A DNA stretch of 5,754 nucleotides from DAOVFN01 sp964484305 (GTDB lineage Archaea; Aenigmatarchaeota; Aenigmatarchaeia; QMZP01), in assembly GCA_964484305.1 (NCBI GenBank), contig CAZAEI010000045.1, positions 1-5,754 on the forward strand. The letters are read 5' to 3'. The notes under the pieces are model-generated. The model was not told where the DNA came from. It did not search any database and worked only from the letters and a program-made list of their open reading frames with translations. Made by a program: the position numbers and the translations under genes. Numbering within the stretch: position 1 is the first letter of the stretch; the number at the start of each line of letters is the position of its first letter. Shown here one piece after another: positions 1 to 5,632 of the stretch.

Positions 1-1329
1 TTTAGATTTTCTGGGAAAGATTAGCTTCTTTTTATCTATCATCCTCTCCCTGAGTTCGTCGAATTTCCCTCCCATGTCACCCCTGATTCCGCTTATGGGC
101 GGGATAAATATATCTTCTCCGAGTGTAAGGCTCCCTTCATAGAGCATCCTGATGGGTTCTTCAATTGCTGTGTAAGTTGCATCCTTTAGTTGCTTGGGGG
201 TTATCCCCCCTGTTATTTCCCTACAATCATGCGATTTTGCCCACCTCTCTATGCTGCATTCCTGGAATTCCCTGAAATCGCCCATGAATTCTTCTGGAGA
301 TTTCCATACCTTCGTTATTTTTTCTCCCAGCATGCAGACAGTGTCCCGGGATATGTTCTTGGCCATTCCATGTATCTCCTCGAGTATCTTTGCATGAGAT
401 TTGTTCTCGGCCAGGGGCTTGTCATCATTTTTACCGAGATTGCTCTGCAAAAGAAGCTTCCCAGGGGTCTGGGCAAGAGTCAGCATCTCCACTGACCACT
501 TCTTTGGAATTGACAGCGACCAGAAATATTCCTGGTCTATTGCAACCTCTCCGGAATATGGATAAATTATTGGTTTTCCAGTTGGAATAACGTTCTTGTA
601 AATGAGCATATGTATTAATGGCACGCCATGCCCGGCGTCTACTCTTCCTCCGAGTTTTTCCAGATGGGTTCTCTTAAAGCAGCTCTTGAGAAGTTTAAAT
701 GGGGAACCCTTATAAATAAGCGGAGCACCGAGCTGGAAGGGGTCCTTATAGTTTACCTGCTTGTTGTCTGCATCAAAATAAGCGATAACAGTGCCTCTTT
801 CGTTCTCAATGTCTGAGGCTGCAAGGGAACTTAAAGCCATGTTGAGCCCCTTGCCAACGAGCGGCTCTTCCCTATCATCCCTGCTCATCTTTAGGTAGCC
901 CCCCAGATAATCATATACCATTCTGCTCATCTCTCTGTCAAATCGCAGGTGATATATCTCAGGTATAAGGTCTATAATCTTGGAAAGGTCGTCATATATA
1001 GAGTCGCTGACTTCCCTCAGCATCTTTTCATCGCTGTAGGCAGTTCTGGAAGGTGACTGGTCACTTAGTATTATCTGGCTGACCCTGAACTTCTCCTTAT
1101 TTATGCCCTCAAGGAATTTTACAAAGACATTGCTTCTTGCTAGCTTATCTGTTGTATAGAGTAGTGCGCCTTTGCTCTCTTTCCTGTTGGGTATGACGAT
1201 GACCAGATCCTTGTACTGATCCGGATATCCCCTTTCATCAAGGAAATGCCTAGTGGATGACATCGAGTCTTGTATATCAGCCAACTCATAATGAAAGAGG
1301 TTCTCTTCTGTGTACTCCCGAATATCCAT
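1..1329 (-). CDS. GpgS-like glycosyltransferase (GT81/GT55 type), 3' end cut by window edge
   Basis: I translated this frame by hand. It is open for 443 codons from the ATG at 1329-1327 to the window edge, with no stop, so the C-terminus is missing. Motifs in order match glucosyl-3-phosphoglycerate synthases: a nucleotide-binding strand VIVIPNRKES (43-52), GKGLNMALSSLAA (159-171), the metal-binding DAD (186-188), GGRV (227-230), PYSGEVA (257-263) and NLG (297-299) followed by KPL. Known family members transfer glucose (or mannose in the related MpgS) from an NDP-sugar to 3-phosphoglycerate in the cytoplasm, giving the precursor of the compatible solute glucosyl- or mannosylglycerate; a phosphatase finishes the job. 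About 100 residues lie beyond the usual GpgS end, nearer MpgS length. The His expected just after NLG as a metal ligand is not evident. Codon use is more AT-rich than in rad50. The glycosyltransferase fold is secure; the exact substrate is inferred. Confidence 0.72.
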   Translation of the reverse strand, partial: MDIREYTEENLFHYELADIQDSMSSTRHFLDERGYPDQYKDLVIVIPNRKESKGALLYTTDKLARSNVFVKFLEGINKEKFRVSQIILSDQSPSRTAYSDEKMLREVSDSIYDDLSKIIDLIPEIYHLRFDREMSRMVYDYLGGYLKMSRDDREEPLVGKGLNMALSSLAASDIENERGTVIAYFDADNKQVNYKDPFQLGAPLIYKGSPFKLLKSCFKRTHLEKLGGRVDAGHGVPLIHMLIYKNVIPTGKPIIYPYSGEVAIDQEYFWSLSIPKKWSVEMLTLAQTPGKLLLQSNLGKNDDKPLAENKSHAKILEEIHGMAKNISRDTVCMLGEKITKVWKSPEEFMGDFREFQECSIERWAKSHDCREITGGITPKQLKDATYTAIEEPIRMLYEGSLTLGEDIFIPPISGIRGDMGGKFDELRERMIDKKKLIFPRKSK

Positions 1330-1343
1330 GATTAAGATTTTCA

Positions 1344-1359
1344 GGGAAAACAATTTAAG
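1344..1359 (+). promoter_or_regulatory. Putative BRE/TATA promoter of rad50
   Basis: GGGAAAAC (BRE-like) is followed directly by AATTTAAG (TATA-like). A start about 25 nt downstream would lie near 1380, just at the foot of the hairpin that holds the rad50 ribosome binding site. The same CAATTTAAG string recurs at 3841-3849 upstream of the DUF2798-like gene, which supports a promoter role. No experimental start is known. Confidence 0.45.
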
Positions 1360-1365
1360 CCTTCC

Positions 1366-1380
1366 CTTAAAAGTTTTTCC
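1366..1380 (-). promoter_or_regulatory. Putative BRE/TATA promoter of the glycosyltransferase gene
   Basis: Read on the minus strand this is GGAAAAAC followed by CTTTTAAG, matching the purine/A-rich BRE plus TATA arrangement of archaeal promoters. A start site about 25 nt downstream would fall near 1344, leaving a leader of about 15 nt before the ATG at 1329. It faces the rad50 promoter and overlaps its footprint. The call rests on sequence pattern only. Confidence 0.45.
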
Positions 1381-1399
1381 TCCAATATCTGATTGGAGG
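1379..1399 (+). promoter_or_regulatory. Hairpin sequestering the rad50 ribosome binding site
   Basis: Arms CCTCCAAT (1379-1386) and ATTGGAGG (1392-1399) are perfect reverse complements around a 5-nt loop ATCTG; two further T-G pairs (1378/1400 and 1377/1401) could form in RNA. The 3' arm contains the Shine-Dalgarno GGAGG (1395-1399), part of GGAGGGG ending 5 nt before the GTG start at 1407. If the leader begins at or before about 1377, the site would be paired to an anti-SD-like CCUCC within the same mRNA, which suggests translational control. A DNA operator is the alternative reading. Confidence 0.55.
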
Positions 1400-1406
1400 G
1401 GTTTTC

Positions 1407-3434
1407 GTGATAACTAGGGTGAGGCTCAGGAACTGGAAGTCCCATCTTGAATCAGAGTTCGAGTTCTCTAAGGGAGTCAATGCGATAATAGGGATAATGG
1501 GTTCAGGGAAGACCAGCATAATGCAGGCCATATCCTTTGGCCTGTTCGGGACCTTCCCCGCGCTCCAGACCAGGAGAGCCGGGCTTGATGACCTGATAAT
1601 GAAGAGGCCCCAGGTCATGGACATGGCCGAGGTCTCCCTGGAGTTCTCCCTGGGGGAGAAGGCCTACTCGGTCATGAGGGCCATCCAGAGGGGGAAGGGG
1701 ACTGTCAAGGCCGAGCTCAGGGAGGGTGGAAGGCTTGTGGAGGCCACTGTCCAGGGGGTGACAAGGGAGGTTTCAAGGATTCTGGACATGGACTACGAGC
1801 TCTTTTCCAGGGCTGTTTATTCAGAGCAGAATGCGATTGATTACTTCCTCAGGATTCCCAGGGGCCAGAGGATGGAGCACATAGACAGGATGCTCAGGCT
1901 GGACAGGTTCGAGCGTGCAAGGGAGGGGGCGGTCTCCCTGGCCAACAGGCTCAGACAAGGAAGGGAGGAGAAGCTCAGGATGCTGGCCGAGCTCAGGAAG
2001 GAGGGGCTGCCTGGAAGGATTTCCAGGTTGAGGAAGGAGCTCGAGGGCCTCCAGGATGATGCGGGGAGGCTGGAGAAGAGGGCCCGGAAGGCAAGGGAAG
2101 AGGTGGCCGAAATTGAGGAGAGGGTCTCGGGTTCTGAGGAGTTCCAGGCCGAGCTCAATGAGGTCAGGAGGGGCCTTGAGGGTGTGGAGGCCGGAATCGG
2201 ACAGATAGATGAGAGTATAAGGGAGAAGTCCGGGCTGCCGGAAGGGACTGACCTGGAGTCGCTGGTGAGCAGGGCAGAGTCAGCAGAGAAGGAGGTCCGG
2301 GGGCTTGAGAAGGAAATCGGGACTGCAAGGAAGGGTATGGAGCGGGACCGGGAGAGGGTGGCCTCCCTGAACACAGAGATAAAGATTATAACAGACAGCT
2401 TGGAGGATATACAGAGGCTCGGGGACAGGTGCCCCCTGTGCGAGAGCGAGCTCACACCTGCCAAGAAGAGGGAGCTTGTGGAATCCCGGAGGTTGAAGGA
2501 GGAGAAGCTCAGGAAAGAGCTGGCTGCTCTGGCCTCGGGGATTGGGAAGTCGGATAAGGCCTTGTCAGGGCTGGAGTCAGGGCTGGAGGAGGGGCGCAGG
2601 AAGCTCGAGGGTCTCAGGGGTGTCATGAAGGATGTCGGGTTTGTAAGGAGCCTGGAGAATAGGAGGGGTGAGTATGAGAATAGGAGGGAGAAGATGCTCA
2701 GGCAGGAGAGGGACCTCTCTGAAAGGCTGAAGGGTGTTGATATAAAGGCTGTGAGGGAGGAGCTCAAGAGGGCAGTGAGCGAGGAGGGAGAGCTGCGCAC
2801 AAGGCTCGAGGCCACGGGGCAGCGGATAGAGGACAGGCAGGAGATGCTCAGGGAGCTGAGGTCCAGGGAGGAGCTCATGGTGAAGTATAACCAGGAGAGC
2901 ATGCTCGACCAGGAGCTGGTTGAGGGGATGGGAAGGTTCGTGAACGTGGTCAGGCTCACACAGGACCAACTCAGGGAGGAGTTCCTCAAGGGCGTGAACA
3001 GTACCATGAACATTATATGGGGGGAGATCTATCCCTACGGGGACTTCACGGGGATAAGGCTGGCCATAGAGAAGGACTATGTTCTCCAGCTGAGGGAGGA
3101 CAGGGGGTGGGTGAATGTCGAGGGTCTGGCCTCCGGGGGCGAGAGGTCCATAGCTGCCCTGGCCCTGAGGGTGGCCTTTTCCATAGCCTTCATACCCAAT
3201 CTGAGGTGGCTCATACTGGACGAGCCCACGCACAACCTGGATGACAATGCAATAGAGCACCTGACCAATGCCCTGAGGGAGAGGATAGGGAGCTTTGTGG
3301 AGCAGGTCTTTCTGATAACCCATGACGACAGGGTGTCAGAGGGTGTGGGTGGCAGCCTATACAGGCTCGAGAGGGACAAAAACAGGAATGAGCCCACAAG
3401 GATAGCAGGGCTTGGGGAAATCCAGCAGCAATAA
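1407..3434 (+). CDS. rad50: DNA double-strand break repair ATPase Rad50
   Basis: An SMC-like ABC ATPase of 675 aa that, with Mre11, tethers and processes DNA ends. The N-terminal lobe has Walker A GIMGSGKT (29-36) and the Q-loop YSEQN (138-142). A coiled coil rich in Glu, Lys, Arg and Leu (about 165-340) leads to the zinc hook CPLC (342-345), followed by ELTPAKKRELVE and a returning coil (about 350-525). The C-terminal lobe has the signature LASGGERS (574-581), Walker B LILDEP (602-607), the D-loop NLD and the switch His in ITHD (H639). The start is GTG at 1407, with a strong GGAGGGG 5 nt upstream, giving the canonical N-terminus MITRVRLRNWKSH. The protein is shorter than well-studied archaeal Rad50s (around 850-900 aa), mainly because the coils are short; no catalytic motif is missing. 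Its usual partners mre11, herA and nurA are not in the window. Arg is almost always AGG. Confidence 0.96.
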   Translation: MITRVRLRNWKSHLESEFEFSKGVNAIIGIMGSGKTSIMQAISFGLFGTFPALQTRRAGLDDLIMKRPQVMDMAEVSLEFSLGEKAYSVMRAIQRGKGTVKAELREGGRLVEATVQGVTREVSRILDMDYELFSRAVYSEQNAIDYFLRIPRGQRMEHIDRMLRLDRFERAREGAVSLANRLRQGREEKLRMLAELRKEGLPGRISRLRKELEGLQDDAGRLEKRARKAREEVAEIEERVSGSEEFQAELNEVRRGLEGVEAGIGQIDESIREKSGLPEGTDLESLVSRAESAEKEVRGLEKEIGTARKGMERDRERVASLNTEIKIITDSLEDIQRLGDRCPLCESELTPAKKRELVESRRLKEEKLRKELAALASGIGKSDKALSGLESGLEEGRRKLEGLRGVMKDVGFVRSLENRRGEYENRREKMLRQERDLSERLKGVDIKAVREELKRAVSEEGELRTRLEATGQRIEDRQEMLRELRSREELMVKYNQESMLDQELVEGMGRFVNVVRLTQDQLREEFLKGVNSTMNIIWGEIYPYGDFTGIRLAIEKDYVLQLREDRGWVNVEGLASGGERSIAALALRVAFSIAFIPNLRWLILDEPTHNLDDNAIEHLTNALRERIGSFVEQVFLITHDDRVSEGVGGSLYRLERDKNRNEPTRIAGLGEIQQQ

Positions 3435-3457
3435 AAGATTTTCTGGCAACTATCTGT

Positions 3458-3790
3458 ATGCAGGTGTTCTACAGGGGCCAGGTTAATTTGGACGTAATTT
3501 ATCGTAAGTACAGACGGCTCAAGAGACAGAGCAGTATACCACATGATGTTGAGCTTGGCTGGCATAAAGATATAGGGCCGAATGATTCAGACGTATTAAA
3601 GATGTATGACAAAGACCACACAACCGTTTTTGGTTTTATGAATAAATATTATCAGGATTCGAGTGCAGATGTGATTATAGTTAAAGGGAGAATTGACCGG
3701 GAATATGCCCTGTCAAAGAGGGTGTTTGTCTGCGAGACAGATGCGTTCAGGGCCAAAAAGAAAGGATTCCCTAGAAAATTTCATGGGTAA
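3458..3790 (+). CDS. Uncharacterised 110-aa protein
   Basis: I do not recognise this protein. It is soluble and charged, with a basic N-terminal segment (RKYRRLKRQ, about 16-24), a central stretch containing HDVELGWHKD and NDSDVLKMYDKD, a likely beta strand ADVIIVKGRID, and a very basic tail ending RAKKKGFPRKFHG. There is one Cys and no signal peptide or membrane segment. It starts 23 nt after the rad50 stop on the same strand, so co-transcription is possible, but no clear Shine-Dalgarno precedes the ATG. A TTG at 3488, preceded by AGGTTAA, is an alternative start. Codon use differs from rad50 (CGT, CGG and AGA for Arg, AT-rich wobble), so it may be an acquired or lineage-specific gene, or a fragment of a larger domain. 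It is likely real because the frame fills the gap exactly, but this is not certain. Confidence 0.55.
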   Translation: MQVFYRGQVNLDVIYRKYRRLKRQSSIPHDVELGWHKDIGPNDSDVLKMYDKDHTTVFGFMNKYYQDSSADVIIVKGRIDREYALSKRVFVCETDAFRAKKKGFPRKFHG

Positions 3791-3841
3791 TGAAGTTTAC
3801 CTGTATATCATAAGCAGAATTGTCATATGTAGAGACCTAGC

Positions 3842-3849
3842 AATTTAAG
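3842..3849 (+). promoter_or_regulatory. Possible TATA element for the DUF2798-like gene
   Basis: AATTTAAG, with a preceding C, repeats exactly the CAATTTAAG of the rad50 promoter. A start about 25 nt on would fall near 3870-3873, right at the ribosome binding site. The BRE side (GAGACCTAG) is poor, so this is weaker than the rad50 promoter. Confidence 0.3.
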
Positions 3850-3878
3850 AAACCCCGACAAGAATTCTGCAGGGGTTT
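3850..3878 (+). promoter_or_regulatory. Inverted repeat covering the ribosome binding site of the DUF2798-like gene
   Basis: AAACCCC (3850-3856) and GGGGTTT (3872-3878) are perfect 7-bp arms around a 15-nt loop that contains the palindrome AGAATTCT. The 3' arm is the likely Shine-Dalgarno (AGGGG, 3871-3875), 7 nt before the ATG at 3883. In a transcript reading through from upstream, the site would be masked. No T-tract follows, so it does not look like a terminator. Confidence 0.4.
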
Positions 3879-3882
3879 GATG

Positions 3883-4248
3883 ATGAAGGTTCACAGAAAG
3901 TACACGCCGGTTCTCATGGGAGTGGCAATGGGTATATTCATGTCACTCTTCATGTCCCTGGTTATAAGCATGATAAATGTTGGTATTGTGCCTGACTTTA
4001 TTGTTGTGTGGATGCGTGCATGGGCTGCTGGGTTTGTCATCAGCGTGCCTATCGCTGTGATGGCTTTCCCTGTCGCGAAGAGAGTCGGGAAAGGATTACA
4101 GAATGATTACCTGGCGCCCTCGGCCTCCCTCTCTATCCTGTTGCGCTCGGAGACTGCGAAACTCTTGGAGTCGTTGCTGGAGGCGGCTACGAGCTCGCTG
4201 GCTATCACGCTGGCAAGGCTCTGCCTGTTCCTGAAGGATGAGCGGTAG
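3883..4248 (+). CDS. DUF2798-like small membrane protein with an antisense-derived C-terminal tail
   Basis: The first ~73 residues resemble the DUF2798 family of small two-helix membrane proteins of unknown function: a basic start KVHRKYTPVLMG, helix 1 (about 8-31), the linker NVGIVPDFIV with the family-like WMRAWAAGF (43-51), helix 2 (about 40-62) and a basic end VAKRVGKG. I chose the ATG at 3883 because AGGGG lies 7 nt upstream; ATG 3880 and TTG 3877 are in frame just before it. Family members usually end near residue 75. Here the frame continues 47 more residues, to 121 aa, across the last 142 bp of rpsG on the other strand. That tail is probably non-homologous read-through. An out-of-frame TGA at 4104-4106, just before the rpsG stop, would end the protein at the normal length if one base were missing from the sequence. 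Confidence 0.65.
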   Translation: MKVHRKYTPVLMGVAMGIFMSLFMSLVISMINVGIVPDFIVVWMRAWAAGFVISVPIAVMAFPVAKRVGKGLQNDYLAPSASLSILLRSETAKLLESLLEAATSSLAITLARLCLFLKDER

Positions 4249-5024
4249 ATTCCCTGTGTGAGGTGCCTCAGGGCAAGATCGAGCCTCCTCTGGGGGGAGG
4301 TTATCACGGCGTTGCGGGCTATGATTCCGCCCAGGCGGTATGAGGCCACCTCCTCGAGGAGGGCCGAGTTCTCCAGTGCATTGACCAGGATCTGGAGGGG
4401 ATTCTGGTTGGTTTTCTTCTCGATTATGATGAAGGCCTCCTTTACGATGTTATAGAGCTTGGGTATCTTACCGGTGTGGCGGCCGGAGGTGAGCTTGTGC
4501 TTCTTTCCCCTGTGGCCGGATACCATGAGCCTGTTCATAAACCTCTCTACTATGGGCATCCTGTCTTTCTGGGATCGGCCAGAGCCGTACTTGCCCCCTG
4601 TCCTGGGCACGACTATGGGGACGAGGTTTATGTATTTTCTGAGCCCCAGGTCATTAACAACAACACCTGAGATTTCCCATCTGTTGAAGAGAAGAATCCT
4701 TGCGCCCGGGATGGGCTTGGTCTTCTCTCCTGGCTTGCCCGCCTGCGCCTCCCCGGATGCATCCCCTTTTTTTGGGGCCTCATATACGGGCTTTGCCTGG
4801 GCAGGGCTGGCAAGGGCGGGTTGCCCGGGTTTTGACTCAGGTGTCTTTGCAGCAGGTGCCTGGACCTTTGCAGGAACTGGCTTGCCTGGTTGTGAGGCCT
4901 CTGGCCTCTTGGCTGCCCGCCCTTCAGCGGACCTGCCTGGCGAGGGCTTACCCTTCTCGGGCCTTGCTTCCCCCTCCTCTTTCTTCAGGGGCTTCTCTTT
5001 TGAGGTTTTGTTTTCACCTGTCAT
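4107..5024 (-). CDS. rpsG: Small-subunit ribosomal protein uS7 (S7) with a long disordered N-terminal extension
   Basis: A protein of the 30S head that binds 16S rRNA and lines the E/P-site region. The 305-aa frame has two parts. Residues 1 to about 108 are low-complexity, rich in Lys, Pro, Ala, Glu, Gly and Ser, with no hydrophobic core. Residues 109-305 (about 197 aa) are the archaeal uS7 core: WEISGVVVNDLGLRKYINL, VPRTGGKYGSG, IVERFMNRLM, NIVKEAFIIIEKKTNQNPLQILVNALENS, SPQRRLDLALR, SSFRNRQSLA and the C-terminus SNDSKSFAVSERNRIEREAEGAR. The ATG at 5024 is preceded by AGGTGA (5033-5028), which overlaps the stop of the small upstream ORF; no Met lies between the extension and the core, so the long form is the likely product. 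The usual PREE of the beta-hairpin reads LLEE here. The stop (4109-4107) is embedded in the convergent DUF2798-like frame. Confidence 0.93.
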   Translation of the reverse strand: MTGENKTSKEKPLKKEEGEARPEKGKPSPGRSAEGRAAKRPEASQPGKPVPAKVQAPAAKTPESKPGQPALASPAQAKPVYEAPKKGDASGEAQAGKPGEKTKPIPGARILLFNRWEISGVVVNDLGLRKYINLVPIVVPRTGGKYGSGRSQKDRMPIVERFMNRLMVSGHRGKKHKLTSGRHTGKIPKLYNIVKEAFIIIEKKTNQNPLQILVNALENSALLEEVASYRLGGIIARNAVITSPQRRLDLALRHLTQGIYRSSFRNRQSLASVIASELVAASSNDSKSFAVSERNRIEREAEGAR

Positions 5025-5031
5025 GTTTCAC

Positions 5032-5190
5032 CTAGGATACCATTACGAGCAGGGAACCTGCAATCACGGAGAGTACTGAATAGGCCATGTTCCAGAGGGG
5101 CATGCTTATCAGGAAGGGCACAAGGAGGAGCATGATTCCGAAGAACCTTACTATAAGCCTCCATTTCCAGGACGGGGAGTCTGAAAGCAT
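5032..5190 (-). CDS. 52-aa two-helix membrane protein between rpsL and rpsG
   Basis: A short frame found by reading the gap between the ribosomal genes. It starts at ATG 5190, one base after the rpsL stop (5194-5192), with GGGTG (5201-5197) 6 nt upstream inside the rpsL 3' end. It ends with TAG at 5034-5032, inside the Shine-Dalgarno of rpsG. The protein begins MLSDSPSWKWRLIVRF and then has two hydrophobic stretches (about 12-30 and 32-51) separated by a Pro-Leu-Trp turn. The basic residues (K9, R11, R15) lie before helix 1 and the C-terminus is VMVS. I recognise no family; it is not SecE-like in layout. The exact fit between the two genes, with translational coupling on both sides, argues that it is real. 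Confidence 0.7.
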   Translation of the reverse strand: MLSDSPSWKWRLIVRFFGIMLLLVPFLISMPLWNMAYSVLSVIAGSLLVMVS

Positions 5191-5191
5191 A

Positions 5192-5614
5192 TCACGCACC
5201 CTTTGGCTTCTCCTTCTTTCCCTTGAGGAGCTCGCTCAGGGAGACCCCTGAGACAGAGACCACCCTGTACTTGATGCCGTGCATGGAACCCACTGCGCCT
5301 CCCTGGGAGCCGCCCATGCCCTCGAGCATGACCTCATTATGTTCATCAACGAACTTTATAGCATTGGTCTTGGGGATAAAGGCCGTCACCTGGATACCGT
5401 TCTTGATCAGCTGTACCCTGGCCGCCTTGATTATGCCAGAGTGGGGCTGCTTCTGCTCCACTCCCTTCTTCTTGAGGACGATTCCGCGGCCCATCGGGGC
5501 CCCCTGGAGGGGATCCTTGGTCCAGAGCTTGAGGAACCTCCTCTTGTGGGTAGTGGACTTCCACCTGAACTTCTTTCTCCTTCTCTTCAGGTCCCTGGCG
5601 TTGAACTCTCCCAT
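5192..5614 (-). CDS. rpsL: Small-subunit ribosomal protein uS12 (S12), archaeal type
   Basis: A protein of the 30S decoding centre, 140 aa, close to the usual archaeal length. Archaeal landmarks are DLKRRRKKFRWKS near the N-terminus, DPLQGAPMGRGIVLKKKGVE (34-53), ARVQLIKNGIQVTAFIP (65-81), FVDEHNEVMLEGMGG (88-102) and VSLSELLKGKKEKP at the end. Two normally near-invariant loops differ: the PNSA loop reads PHSG (57-60), and the DLPG/DIPG loop reads SMHG (110-113). The ATG at 5614 gives a normal N-terminus; only a weak ribosome binding site (GGGA, about 10 nt upstream) is visible. It heads the cluster rpsL, 52-aa ORF, rpsG. Codon use is GC-rich like rad50. Confidence 0.95.
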   Translation of the reverse strand: MGEFNARDLKRRRKKFRWKSTTHKRRFLKLWTKDPLQGAPMGRGIVLKKKGVEQKQPHSGIIKAARVQLIKNGIQVTAFIPKTNAIKFVDEHNEVMLEGMGGSQGGAVGSMHGIKYRVVSVSGVSLSELLKGKKEKPKGA

Positions 5615-5632
5615 ATTATCGCTTTCCCATCA

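Noticed and set aside
196..209. GGGGG-TTAT-CCCCC inverted repeat
   Set aside because: It falls within the glycosyltransferase coding region (ITGGITPK), has no T-tract, and is explained by Gly-Gly and Pro codons.
190..816. Several plus-strand frames of 62-101 aa at the left end
   Set aside because: They lie antisense to the glycosyltransferase frame, which is open for 443 codons and carries ordered family motifs.
1841..3013. 390-aa minus-strand frame across rad50
   Set aside because: It is a shadow of rad50. Heavy use of AGG, GAG, CTC and CTG leaves few stops on the reverse strand and yields a Ser/Leu/Pro-rich sequence with no domain.
2577..3323. 248-aa minus-strand frame across the 3' half of rad50
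   Set aside because: Same cause: a Pro/Leu/His-rich artefact with no start signal, fully inside a gene with clear motifs.
3435..3457. TTTT run after the rad50 stop as a terminator
   Set aside because: Only four T residues, with no clear stem; too weak to call, and the next gene starts 23 nt on.
4459..5079. 206-aa plus-strand frame across rpsG
   Set aside because: Antisense to uS7, including its low-complexity extension, whose skewed composition removes stops. No family resemblance.
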